A stretch of 7,337 bases of DNA from Acidothermales bacterium (GTDB lineage: Bacteria; Actinomycetota; Actinomycetes; Streptosporangiales; WHST01): contig JAFMQP010000197.1 in NCBI GenBank assembly GCA_017354575.1, forward strand, positions 1-7,337. Direction: 5' to 3'. The notes under the pieces are model-generated. The model was not told where the DNA came from. It saw only the letters and a program-made list of their open reading frames with translations, and did not search any database. The position numbers and the translations under genes are program-made. Below, piece by piece: positions 1 through 6,970 of this stretch. Position 1 is the first letter of the stretch. The number at the start of each line of letters is the position of its first letter.

Positions 1-32
1 CCGGGTTGATCATGAGAACATGATCAACCCGG
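1..32. repeat. Perfect 14-bp inverted repeat with 4-nt loop
   Basis: The arm CCGGGTTGATCATG (1-14) is repeated as its exact reverse complement at 19-32, separated by AGAA. The inner part is AT-rich, which is unusual in this GC-rich window. The repeat touches the left edge, so it may be longer. It could be a palindromic operator for a dimeric regulator, an RNA hairpin ending a gene that lies to the left, or a scar of the rearrangement that cut off the GNAT gene just to the right. There is no run of T after the second arm, so a classical intrinsic terminator is not favoured. The repeat itself is certain; its role is not. Confidence 0.85.
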
Positions 33-56
33 GCACGGCGACGGCTCAGGGCGCGG

Positions 57-272
57 GGTGCGGGACGCGGGTACGCCACCGAGGTCGGCCGTGCCGGGCT
101 CGCGTTCGCGTTCGACGACCTCGGCGTCGAGGAGGTCGTCGCGTTCACCGAGACGCAGAACGCCAGGTCCCGCGCCGTCATGGAGCGACTCGGCATGCAC
201 TTCGTCCGCGAGTTCCGCGCTCCCGACGACGCCCTCTGCGTGCTCTACGCGTTGACGGCCGACCGCCGCTGA
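57..272 (+). pseudogene. GNAT N-acetyltransferase, C-terminal remnant (5' part lost)
   Basis: The frame ending in TGA at 270-272 encodes about 71 residues that read like the second half of a RimJ/RimL-type GNAT acetyltransferase. It has the acetyl-CoA pyrophosphate loop GRGYATE, a helix with the pattern GRAGLAFAFDDLG, then the strand EEVVAFTETQN and the typical ARSRAVMERLGM segment, before closing with a short tail. Intact family members have about 165-190 residues, so the N-terminal half is missing. The frame is open back only to a TGA at 21-23 inside the inverted repeat. The residues between are low-complexity Arg/Ala, and no ATG or GTG comes before the conserved loop. No translation start is therefore visible and I call it a decayed remnant. 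An intact gene split by a frameshift close to position 57, or a sequencing error, cannot be excluded. Its stop lies 7 bp from the stop of the convergent VOC gene. Confidence 0.75.
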
Positions 273-279
273 CCGGCCG

Positions 280-663
280 CTACTGGACCACCTCCAGCCG
301 GTTGCCGTCCTGGTCGCGGAAGGCGAACATCGGCGGGGTGCCCGGCCACTGCAGCAGCTCGCCGACGCCGACCCCGGCTGCCGAGAGCTGTGCGTGCAGG
401 GCGGCTGCGTCCGGCGTGCCGAGCCGGATGCCGGTCTCTACGCCGGTGGGCTTGTCGTCGTCGGCGGGGACGAGCGCGATCGTGACGTCCGCGCCGGAAG
501 GCGCCACCTGGATCCAGCGGCCGCCGATCTGCGGCAGCGGTACGTCCCTGCGCTTCTCGAGGCCCAGCGTCTCGACGTAGAACGCCACGGCGCGGTCCTG
601 GTCGGTGACCGGGACCCCCACGACGGGGATGCCGGTGATCCGGGTGTTGGTCTGCTCGGTCAT
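280..663 (-). CDS. VOC (glyoxalase/bleomycin-resistance fold) family protein
   Basis: A 127-residue protein with the two-module vicinal-oxygen-chelate pattern. The first module has GVPVTDQDRAVAFYVETLGL (residues 16-35), and the second ends with the hallmark FRDQDGNRLEVV (115-126), whose Glu124 sits at the usual C-terminal metal-ligand position. The N-terminal position that is His in true glyoxalase I is Val/Pro here, so glyoxalase I activity is unlikely. Members of this family include dioxygenases, isomerases, epimerases and drug-binding proteins, and the substrate here is unknown. The ATG at 663 is preceded by GGAGGA (670-675) at 6-nt spacing, which decides the start. A GTG 37 nt further upstream in another frame overlaps its own AGGAGG and is rejected. 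The gene lies 74 nt downstream of the FAD oxidase on the same strand with no terminator between, so cotranscription is likely (inference). Cytoplasmic; no signal peptide or membrane segment. Confidence 0.9.
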   Translation of the reverse strand: MTEQTNTRITGIPVVGVPVTDQDRAVAFYVETLGLEKRRDVPLPQIGGRWIQVAPSGADVTIALVPADDDKPTGVETGIRLGTPDAAALHAQLSAAGVGVGELLQWPGTPPMFAFRDQDGNRLEVVQ

Positions 664-737
664 GGTGCGTCCTCCGGGGACTGTTCGGGCTGTCCGTCAC
701 CTCCTGTACGAACGCGGCCCGCCCGGATCGACACGGC

Positions 738-2129
738 CTAGGTTGCCGGCTTGATGTTCGGGTTGAGGTGGAAGACGTTGTCCGGGTCGTACGCCGCCTT
801 CACCCTCGCGAGCCTCGCGTACTTCGGCCCGAACGACGACCGCACCCGCGCGTCGTCCGCCTCGGCGAGGAAGTTGACGTAGTTCCCCGTGCCGGCGGCG
901 TGCGGCAGCATGTCCTGCCAGAACGCACGCGCCCACGCGCGCTCGGCGGCCAGGACGCGCGGGTCGGGCGTGATCGCCGCGACGTTGAACGCGAACCTCT
1001 CCTTGCGCGTCGCGCCGAACGCCGTCTCGTCGCCGAGGTCGCCGTATGCGCCGTACAACGCGAAGGTCGGCACGAACGACATCGGCGACGTGCGCTTCGG
1101 CAGGTGCGTCCGCACCACGTCGATCGCACCGTCGCTCAGCTCGTCCAGCCACAGCGCCTTCTCGTACACGTTGATGCCCCACGGCGCGGACTCGTCCAGT
1201 GCCTGTTGCAGCGCGGTGTACGGCATGGGGGTGACGAACTCGAACAGCGGCGGCAGCGCCGCGCGCACGGGTTCGAGCAGCTTGGCGTGCTCCGCCCTGC
1301 CGGCGAACCCGGCGAGGAGGAACGCGACGCCCGGCGTGAGGTGGTGCGCCTCGGGGATGAACACCGCGGGCGGCGCGTTCATCGGCGCGATCAGCGCGCC
1401 GGTCGTACGCGGCAGCGTCGCGACGATGTCCCTGAGCAGCCGCAGCGCCTCGGCGAGCCGGTCGTCCTCCCAGAAGAAAAGGCCGAAGTCGACGAGCGGA
1501 CCGACCGGGTGCAGCCGGAACTCGAACGACGTGACGACGCCGAAGTTCCCGCCGCCGCCGCGGATCGCCCAGAACAGCTCCGGGTGCTCGTCCGCGGTCA
1601 CCCGCAGCTGCCGGCTGTCGGCGGTCACGAGGTCGGCCGCGACGAGGTTGTCGGACGTGAGGCCGAGCATCGGCGTCAGCCAGCCGAAGCCGCCGCCGAG
1701 GGTGAGACCGCCGACGCCGGTGTGGCTGACCGTGCCCCCGGTCACGGCCAGGCCGTGTTCCTGGGTGGCCGCGTCGAGGTCCGCGAGCGTCGCGCCGCCG
1801 CCCACGACCGCCACCCGCGCGTCCGGGTCGACCGTGACCCTGCGCATCGGGCTCAGGTCGATCATCATGCCGTCCACGGCGACGGCGATCCCCGCGAAGT
1901 TGTGTGCGCCGCCGCGCACCGACACCTCGAGGCCGTGCTCCCTCGCGAACCGCAGCGCGTGCGCGACGTCGGTCGAGTTCGCGCACCTGGCGATGATCGC
2001 CGGCCTGCGGTCGACGGCGCCGTTGAACACCGAGCGCGCGTCGTCGTAGCCGGCGTCGTCACCGGTCAGCACCGTGCCCATCATGCGGATGCGCAGCGAG
2101 TCGGTGCTGCGGTCTGCTGTCTGTGTCAT
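738..2129 (-). CDS. FAD-binding, BBE-type (VAO superfamily) oxidoreductase
   Basis: A 463-residue flavoprotein, the normal length for bacterial berberine-bridge-like FAD oxidases. The N-terminal FAD_binding_4 domain covers roughly residues 40-210. It contains VRGGAHNFAG (71-80), in which His76 aligns with the histidine that binds FAD covalently through its 8-alpha position, then TGGTVSHTGVGGLTLGGGFGWL and the later stretch RGGGGNFGVVTSFEF. The second covalent Cys of bicovalent enzymes is absent, because the stretch reads TVSHTGVGG. The C-terminal BBE segment YDPDNVFHLNPNIKP closes the protein. Most relatives have RGGGH where this has RGGAH. Such enzymes oxidise sugars, alkaloid-like or polyketide alcohols and amines with O2; the substrate cannot be read here. 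The ATG at 2129 has AGAGGAG at 2139-2145 with 9-nt spacing. No Tat or Sec signal is visible, so it is probably cytoplasmic. It is divergent from the C26 hydrolase and is followed by the VOC gene. Confidence 0.93.
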   Translation of the reverse strand: MTQTADRSTDSLRIRMMGTVLTGDDAGYDDARSVFNGAVDRRPAIIARCANSTDVAHALRFAREHGLEVSVRGGAHNFAGIAVAVDGMMIDLSPMRRVTVDPDARVAVVGGGATLADLDAATQEHGLAVTGGTVSHTGVGGLTLGGGFGWLTPMLGLTSDNLVAADLVTADSRQLRVTADEHPELFWAIRGGGGNFGVVTSFEFRLHPVGPLVDFGLFFWEDDRLAEALRLLRDIVATLPRTTGALIAPMNAPPAVFIPEAHHLTPGVAFLLAGFAGRAEHAKLLEPVRAALPPLFEFVTPMPYTALQQALDESAPWGINVYEKALWLDELSDGAIDVVRTHLPKRTSPMSFVPTFALYGAYGDLGDETAFGATRKERFAFNVAAITPDPRVLAAERAWARAFWQDMLPHAAGTGNYVNFLAEADDARVRSSFGPKYARLARVKAAYDPDNVFHLNPNIKPAT

Positions 2130-2236
2130 GACGGGGCGCTCCTCTGGTCTGCGTGACGACCCTCCGAGCGTCCCCTCGCACCGTCCGCCGTGACCACTGA
2201 CCCGGCCCGGACATCACCCTGACAAAATGGGGCCGC
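2130..2236. promoter_or_regulatory. Divergent intergenic promoter region
   Basis: This 107-bp gap separates the starts of the FAD oxidase (leftward) and the C26 hydrolase (rightward), so promoters for both should lie here or just inside the genes. The only sequence I can assign is the oxidase ribosome-binding site at 2139-2145. The hydrolase start has a single A-rich patch at 2221-2229 and no good Shine-Dalgarno sequence, which would fit a short-leader or leaderless mRNA. I could not identify convincing -35/-10 boxes or a clear operator palindrome. The region is inferred from gene arrangement. Confidence 0.45.
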
Positions 2237-2974
2237 GTGACCTCGCACGGCGCCGGTCCGCGGCGGCCCGTCATCGGGCTGAGCACGTACGACGAAGAGG
2301 CGGACATGCTGGCATGGCATGTCGAGTTCGCCATGCTGCAGCGCAGCTACGTCGACGCCGTGTACGGCGCCGGCGGGCTGCCGGTGCTGCTGCCGCCGCT
2401 CGGCGGGGATTCCGGGTGCGGCGGAGTGGACACCGGCGGGGCCGCCGACCAGGTGTTGGACGCCGTGTCCGGGCTGGTGCTCACCGGGGGCGCGGACGTC
2501 GGCAGCCGGCCGTTGCGGGACGCGTGGGAGGCGGCGCTGTTCCGCGCCGCGTTCGACCGCGACCTGCCCCTGCTGGCGGTCTGCCGGGGCATGCAGGTCG
2601 TCAACGTCGCGCTCGGCGGGACGCTGATCGAGCACGTACCGGACGTCGTCGGCACCGAGGCGCACCGGCCGGAACCCGGTGCCTATGCGTCGGTGCCGGT
2701 GCGGCTGCGGGCGGACAGCCGGATCGGCGCGCTGCTCGGTCCGACGGCGACAGGGTCGTGCAGCCACCACCAGGCGGTCGGCCGCGTCGCCGACGGCGTC
2801 CGGGTCGTGGGGCGGGCGGACGACGGCATCGTGGAGGCGATCGAGCACCCGGGCCGCACGTTCCTGTGGGGCGTCCAGTGGCACCCGGAGGAGGACACCG
2901 CGGACGCCCGGCTGTTCCAGGCCCTCGTCCGGGCGGCGACCGACCACGTCACGGGTCCGGCCGCGACGCGCTGA
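2237..2974 (+). CDS. Gamma-glutamyl-GABA hydrolase family protein (peptidase C26, PuuD-like)
   Basis: A 245-residue class-I glutamine-amidotransferase-like hydrolase. It begins with PVIGLSTYD (11-19) and has the LVLTGGADV loop (80-88). The nucleophile elbow LAVCRGMQVVNVALGGTL (113-130) carries Cys116, and SHHQAV (176-181) and WGVQWHPEE (211-219) supply His216 and Glu218 of the triad. Family members cleave gamma-glutamyl amides such as gamma-glutamyl-GABA in polyamine breakdown, or related gamma-glutamyl bonds; the actual substrate is not known. Compared with typical members, the loop between GGxDV and the conserved RDxxE is clearly short: only GSRPL separates them, where relatives usually have an extra segment containing a YG motif. 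The catalytic residues remain, so it is probably functional. The start is GTG at 2237; an ATG at 2227 is in another frame. No polyamine genes are nearby. Its last 26 bp overlap the convergent MFS gene. Confidence 0.9.
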   Translation: MTSHGAGPRRPVIGLSTYDEEADMLAWHVEFAMLQRSYVDAVYGAGGLPVLLPPLGGDSGCGGVDTGGAADQVLDAVSGLVLTGGADVGSRPLRDAWEAALFRAAFDRDLPLLAVCRGMQVVNVALGGTLIEHVPDVVGTEAHRPEPGAYASVPVRLRADSRIGALLGPTATGSCSHHQAVGRVADGVRVVGRADDGIVEAIEHPGRTFLWGVQWHPEEDTADARLFQALVRAATDHVTGPAATR

Positions 2975-4172
2975 CGCCGGAACCGGTCGCCGCCGCGGCA
3001 CCGCCGAGCACGAGCAGGGCGAGCAGCGTCAGCGCGTACGGATAACCGCCGAGCCGTTCGGCCAGCAACGCGCAGCCGGCGGGCGCGACCGCGATCGCCG
3101 CGGTGACCGGGGCGATGAACGCGCCGTTGAGCGTGCCGAAGTGCGCCGTGCCCCAACGGTCGCTGACGGCGGTTGCCTGCAGCAGCGTGAACGTGCCACG
3201 GGCCGCGCCCGCGCAGACCGCGGTGACGACCAGGGCCGGCAACGGCACGACGGCGAGCAGGCCGATCGTCACCGCCCCCACGAACAGCACCAGCGCGGTG
3301 CGCCAGCGCGGCGCGAGCACCCGGTGGAGCATCCCGTAGCCGAGCCGGCCGAGCAGCTGCCCCGCGCCCACGAGGCCCAGGGTGACCGCCGCGAGCCCGG
3401 TGCTCGCGCCGCGGTCGACGGACAGCGGCACGAGGTCGACCGTGCTGCCGTACATCCCGAACGCCGCCACCGTCATCGCGACCACCAGGCACCAGAACGC
3501 CCGGGTGCGGAGCACCCGCCGCACGTGTGCCGCGGCACCCGCGCCGGGGCCGTGGCGGGTCGCGTGCTCGGCCGGCCACGTCGGCGTGAGGCAGGCCACG
3601 TGCACCGGGATGGTGACCGCGGCGAGCAGGACGGCGAGCACGAGGTACGCCTCCCGCCAGCCGAGCCGGTCACCGAGCAACGCCGTGACCGGGGCGAACA
3701 CGGTGCTCGCGAGGCCGGCCACCAGGGACAGCACGGTCAGCGCCCGCACCCGGCGTGGTCCGTACCAGCGGGTGAGCGCGGCGAACGCCGGCGGGTAGAG
3801 CAGGCAGGCCTGGGCGACGCCGGAGAACGCCCAGGCCGCGATGAAGGACGGCAGGTCGGGTGCGAGCGCGATCGCGACCACGGCGACGACGCCGAGGACG
3901 GAGCCGGTCGTCATGACCCGCCGCGGCCCGTAGCGGTCGAGCAGCCGCCCCACCACCACGCCGGCGAGCGCAGAGACCACGAGGCCGCAGGAGAAGGCGA
4001 CCATGACCGTGCCCGTCGACCAGGACATGTCGTGCGAGATCGCCGGCGCCAGCACCGGGAGGGCGTAGTAGAGCACACCCCAGCTGGTGATCTCCGTGAC
4101 GCACAGCCCGACGAGTACCCGCCGCAGCTCCCGCGGCGTGGGGGCGGCCGCGACCTCGGTCCGTCCGGTCAC
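2949..4172 (-). CDS. MFS transporter
   Basis: A 407-residue integral membrane protein of the major facilitator superfamily, with alternating hydrophobic stretches consistent with about 12 helices. The first is around residues 19-45 (VLVGLCVTEITSWGVLYYALPVLAPAI). The loop between helices 2 and 3 has the MFS signature GRLLDRYGPRR (75-85). A long polar stretch after helix 6 (around PTWPAEHATRHGPG) is the usual central loop joining the two six-helix halves. The sequence resembles actinobacterial MFS permeases annotated as drug or small-carboxylate carriers; the cargo and direction are unknown. I chose the GTG at 4172 because its GTGA overlaps the TGA of the upstream oxidoreductase gene by 4 bp, a classic sign of translational coupling. 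A longer frame to 4259 would add an Arg/Pro-rich tail inside that gene and is rejected. The 3' end overlaps the convergent hydrolase gene by 26 bp. Confidence 0.92.
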   Translation of the reverse strand: MTGRTEVAAAPTPRELRRVLVGLCVTEITSWGVLYYALPVLAPAISHDMSWSTGTVMVAFSCGLVVSALAGVVVGRLLDRYGPRRVMTTGSVLGVVAVVAIALAPDLPSFIAAWAFSGVAQACLLYPPAFAALTRWYGPRRVRALTVLSLVAGLASTVFAPVTALLGDRLGWREAYLVLAVLLAAVTIPVHVACLTPTWPAEHATRHGPGAGAAAHVRRVLRTRAFWCLVVAMTVAAFGMYGSTVDLVPLSVDRGASTGLAAVTLGLVGAGQLLGRLGYGMLHRVLAPRWRTALVLFVGAVTIGLLAVVPLPALVVTAVCAGAARGTFTLLQATAVSDRWGTAHFGTLNGAFIAPVTAAIAVAPAGCALLAERLGGYPYALTLLALLVLGGAAAATGSGVSASRPDP

Positions 4173-5035
4173 CCGCGAGGCGGGCCCTCGTCGACCCGGC
4201 TGAGCATGGGGTCGAGGCGTTCGAGGTCCGGGCCGGCGAGCGGGATCCGCTCGTCCCACCAGGTGCCGCCCGCCTCGGCCAGCGGGGCGACGAGGTCGGC
4301 GCCCTCCCGACCGGCCGGGGAGGTGCCGCCGACGACGACGTCGAACGGCGCGCCCGCCCGGTCGAGGTCGGCGCGGTGGCTCGCCAGCAGGTCGACCATC
4401 TCGCGGACCTCGGACGCCTCGGGCGGCGTGCCCCGTTCGTCACCGGGGAAGAGCGGCGTCACGCCGTCCCATCGCGCGGCCCGGCGCATCGGCGCCCTGT
4501 TCGGCCAGCGTCCGGCGACCCAGACCGGTACCCGCGGCCGCTGCACCGGCGTGGGCCGGAACACGACGTCGTCCAGCGTCACGTGCTTGCCCTTGTACGT
4601 CACGGGCTCGCCGGTCCACAGCAGCGTCAGCGCGTCCAGGCTCTCGTCGAGGCGTTCGGCGATGACGCGCGGCGCCGTGGGCTCGCCGAACCGGCCGAAC
4701 TCGTCCTCGATCGGCGCGCCCAGGCCGACGCCGAGCACGATGCGCCCGCCGGTGAGGTGGTCGAGGGTGGTGACCTCGCGGGCGAGCTTGCCAGGACGCC
4801 GCCGCCCGAGCGGCGTGACCATCGGGCCCAGCAGGACGCGTTCGGTGGCGAGGCCGGCCGCGGCGAGCAGGATCCACGGGTCGGCGACGACCCGCTGCCG
4901 CCGCCGCTCGTGCACGACGTGGTCCCACACCCAGACCGCGTCCCAACCGGCGGCCTCGGCCCGCCGGGCCAGCTCCGCGAACGCGCGGGGGTCGGCGAAC
5001 TCGCCGAAGTTGGGCACGCTGATCGAGTAACGCAT
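4169..5035 (-). CDS. LLM-class flavin-dependent oxidoreductase
   Basis: A 288-residue luciferase-like monooxygenase, a TIM-barrel enzyme that uses reduced FMN or the F420 cofactor. The N-terminal strand and helix are MRYSISVPNFGEFADP followed by LARRAEAAGWDAVWVWDHV (residues 22-40). The family hallmark is TPLGRRRPGKLARE, then TLDHLTGGRIVLGVGLG (roughly 74-106). PVWVAGRWPN and the WDGVTPLF segment follow in the C-terminal half. Length and motifs match intact members. Which flavin it uses and what it oxidises cannot be told. A GTG at 5038 is directly adjacent in frame, but AGGA upstream is 7 nt from the ATG at 5035, which is better spacing. The gene is coupled by a GTGA overlap to the MFS transporter, so the two probably act on the same compound, for instance by modifying it and moving it across the membrane (inference). 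The upstream frame of the kinase remnant ends in TGATG at this start. Confidence 0.92.
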   Translation of the reverse strand: MRYSISVPNFGEFADPRAFAELARRAEAAGWDAVWVWDHVVHERRRQRVVADPWILLAAAGLATERVLLGPMVTPLGRRRPGKLAREVTTLDHLTGGRIVLGVGLGAPIEDEFGRFGEPTAPRVIAERLDESLDALTLLWTGEPVTYKGKHVTLDDVVFRPTPVQRPRVPVWVAGRWPNRAPMRRAARWDGVTPLFPGDERGTPPEASEVREMVDLLASHRADLDRAGAPFDVVVGGTSPAGREGADLVAPLAEAGGTWWDERIPLAGPDLERLDPMLSRVDEGPPRG

Positions 5036-5038
5036 CAC

Positions 5039-5253
5039 GCCATCCTGCCAGCCGCCGCCGACACGGGGCGCCGGTCGCAGCAGGCCGTCGAAGCGGGCGG
5101 GCCACGCGGGTTCGTCCGACGCGGACGCGACGGCGGCGAGCTCCGGGTCGAACGCGGACGTCCGAGAGCGAGGTCTATGGCGTACCGGCGTCCGTCACGG
5201 AGCACGACGTTGTCCGGCTTCAGGTCCAGGTGCGCGAGGCCGACGCGGCCCAC
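5039..5253 (-). pseudogene. Serine/threonine protein kinase remnant, frameshifted
   Basis: The gap between the helicase and the monooxygenase holds a decayed Hanks-type kinase. One minus-strand frame reads AHLDLKPDNVVLRDGRRYAIDLALGRP (about 5235-5155). This is the catalytic loop HxDLKPDN followed by the metal-binding Asp in a DLA context; related actinobacterial kinases often have DLS or DLA instead of DFG. After about 5160 this frame turns into low-quality Ser/Arg/Pro, while the +2-shifted frame becomes natural-looking with G/C third positions and reads SAFDPELAAVASASDEPAWPARFDGLLRPAP. That suggests a frameshift or a small deletion. The ATP-binding lobe, activation loop and APE motif are missing, so it cannot be an active kinase. 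An intact kinase has at least 250 residues. The only start-like codon, GTG at 5253, gives a 72-residue product ending at 5035. A sequencing indel would restore the frame but not the missing lobe. Confidence 0.72.
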
Positions 5254-5278
5254 GCATCGTCCGATGGACGTACGACCG

Positions 5279-6970
5279 TCAGAGCTCGGCGAGCAGGTGG
5301 TCGCGGCGGGCGGCGAGGACGTCGAGGGGTGCGGTGGCGGACGGGGGTCCGGGGACGGCCGTACGCAGCCGGACGTGCACGGTGGCGTGCGGCTCGCCGG
5401 TGCGGGCGGCGACCCGGGCGACGAGCGCGTTGACCTCGCGGCGCAGCACGACGGCCTGCTCCCACGCCGCCGGCTCGGCGCCGGAGGAGTCGGTGGGCGT
5501 CCCGGTCCTGCGCCGCAGCTCCTGGTCTCGCCTGGACAGCAGCACCGCGGTCTGCTCCGGCGACAGCAGGCCCGGCAGGCCGAGGAACTCCTCGTCGTCC
5601 TCGGTGAGCTCCAGCGCCTCGGCCGTCACCGCCCGGCCGCGGTGCAGCACGTGCGCGAACTCCGCCTCGGCGTCGAGCGCCTCGTACTCCTCGCCCGGCT
5701 CGGACCGCTCGGGTGGCGGCAGCGCGTCGAGGTCGTCACATCCGGGATCGGGCGGCGGCAGCACATGGTTGCGCTCGGTCTCCAGCTCCGCGGCGAGGGC
5801 GAGCAGCGGCCGCACCGCCGGCAGGAACACCGTCGCGCTCTCGCCGGGACGCCTCGCACGCACCACCCGGCCGATCGCCTGCGCGAAGAACAGCGGCGTC
5901 CGGTACGACGTCATCCACGCCAGGCACGCCGCCCGCGGGATGTCGACGCCCTCGCTGATCATCCGCACGCACACGACGATCCGCCGACGGCTGGTGGCGA
6001 ACTCCCTGATCCGCTGGTTCGCCCTGGCGTCGTCGGAGAGCACCAGCTCGGGCTTCTCGCCGGTGACCTTCTCGACGATCTTCGCGTACGCGCGCGCATG
6101 CTGCTGGTCGGATGCCAGCACCAGCCCGGCCGCGTCCGGCATGCCGTGCTCGCGCAGGTGGGTGATGCGGTCGTCCATCGCGGCGATGACGTGCGGCACC
6201 CAGCGGCCGCGCGGGTTGAGGGCGGTGCGCCACGCGGCCTCCTCGGTGCGCCTGGTGCCCGCCTCGGTGAGCGACGCCGCCACCACCTCGCCCGCGCTGT
6301 TGCGCCACCGGGAGACGCCGGTGTACGCCGCGAACACGACCGGCCGCACCACGCCGTCGGCGAGCGCCTCGCGGTAGCCGTAGCCGAAGTCGGCGACGCT
6401 CGTGAGCGCGCCGTCGCCGTCCTCCTCGTACCGGACGAACGGGATGCGCTCGTCGACCCTCGTCCGGAACGGGGTGCCGGTGAGTGCCAGCCGGCGCACC
6501 GCGGGCCCGAACGCCTCGGCCACCGCGTCGCCCCACGACAGCCCGTCGCCCGCGTGGTGGATCTCGTCCAGGACCACCAGGCTCCGCTTGTTGTCGGTAC
6601 GCGCCCGGTGCAGCATCGGCGCGGACGCCACCTGCGCGTACGTCGTCACGTAGCCCTGGGTGTCGGTGCGCACCGGGCCGACGGAGTTGGACAGCGTCGG
6701 GTCGAGCGCGACGCCCACGCTTGCGGCGGCGTCGGCCCACTGCGTGCGCAGGTGGTCGGTGGGACACACGACGATGACGCGGTCGGCGCGCCGCTCGCCG
6801 AGCAGCCTGGTGGCGAGCGCCAGGGCGAACGCGGTCTTGCCCGCGCCGGGTGTCGCGGTGACCAGGAAGTCCTTGCCGGCACCGGCCTCGTAGGCGTCGA
6901 GGGCCGCCGCCTGCCACTGGCGGAGGGGGCGCCGGTCCGTGCGGGAGCTGGTGGCTGCGGTGTCGAGCAC
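5279..6970 (-). CDS. DEAD/DEAH-box (superfamily 2) helicase
   Basis: A 563-residue ATP-dependent helicase with both RecA-like domains. Domain 1 has PLRQWQ (Q-like motif, 15-20), Walker A ATPGAGKT (39-46, Lys45), motif Ia VVCPTDHLRTQW, Walker B DEIH (135-138) and motif III TGTP (164-167). Domain 2 has LVLASDQQHA, then ISEGVDIP (338-345) and motif VI QAIGRVVRA (364-372) with the arginine finger. A C-terminal region of about 150 residues follows, ending with RLRTAVPGPPSA and a charged helix. The overall pattern resembles RadD/type-III-restriction-like SF2 helicases of actinomycetes, probably acting on DNA. In-frame ATGs at 7078 and 7108 would give longer proteins, but 13 of the 36 codons between 7078 and 6971 end in A or T, against 2 of the first 36 after 6970. 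The region is therefore probably noncoding and I prefer GTG 6970, with AAGAGGA 11 nt upstream. No methylase or nuclease partner is visible. Confidence 0.9.
   Translation of the reverse strand: MLDTAATSSRTDRRPLRQWQAAALDAYEAGAGKDFLVTATPGAGKTAFALALATRLLGERRADRVIVVCPTDHLRTQWADAAASVGVALDPTLSNSVGPVRTDTQGYVTTYAQVASAPMLHRARTDNKRSLVVLDEIHHAGDGLSWGDAVAEAFGPAVRRLALTGTPFRTRVDERIPFVRYEEDGDGALTSVADFGYGYREALADGVVRPVVFAAYTGVSRWRNSAGEVVAASLTEAGTRRTEEAAWRTALNPRGRWVPHVIAAMDDRITHLREHGMPDAAGLVLASDQQHARAYAKIVEKVTGEKPELVLSDDARANQRIREFATSRRRIVVCVRMISEGVDIPRAACLAWMTSYRTPLFFAQAIGRVVRARRPGESATVFLPAVRPLLALAAELETERNHVLPPPDPGCDDLDALPPPERSEPGEEYEALDAEAEFAHVLHRGRAVTAEALELTEDDEEFLGLPGLLSPEQTAVLLSRRDQELRRRTGTPTDSSGAEPAAWEQAVVLRREVNALVARVAARTGEPHATVHVRLRTAVPGPPSATAPLDVLAARRDHLLAEL

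Noticed and set aside
256..279. CGGCCG stem with a 12-nt loop between the GNAT remnant and the VOC stop
   Set aside because: A 6-bp stem of self-complementary GC sequence with a large loop and no T run is easily met by chance at this GC content. It is too weak to call a bidirectional terminator.
20..580. Plus-strand frame starting at ATG 20 in the palindrome
   Set aside because: The product is Arg-rich at first and then antisense to the VOC gene, and it is out of frame with the GNAT homology.
245..700. Longer minus-strand frame covering the VOC gene, starting at GTG 700
   Set aside because: Different frame from the VOC protein, composition is Arg/Pro-rich, and its GTG overlaps the AGGAGG that would have to initiate it.
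4173..4259. N-terminal extension of the MFS transporter to 4259
   Set aside because: It would add 29 Arg/Pro/Gly-rich residues inside the monooxygenase coding region. The GTG at 4172 with the GTGA overlap is more typical.
2679..5030. Long plus-strand open frame opposite the MFS and monooxygenase genes
   Set aside because: Low-complexity Arg/Asp/Ala-rich translation. The minus-strand genes it covers have clear motifs, and its left end lies inside the C26 hydrolase in another frame.
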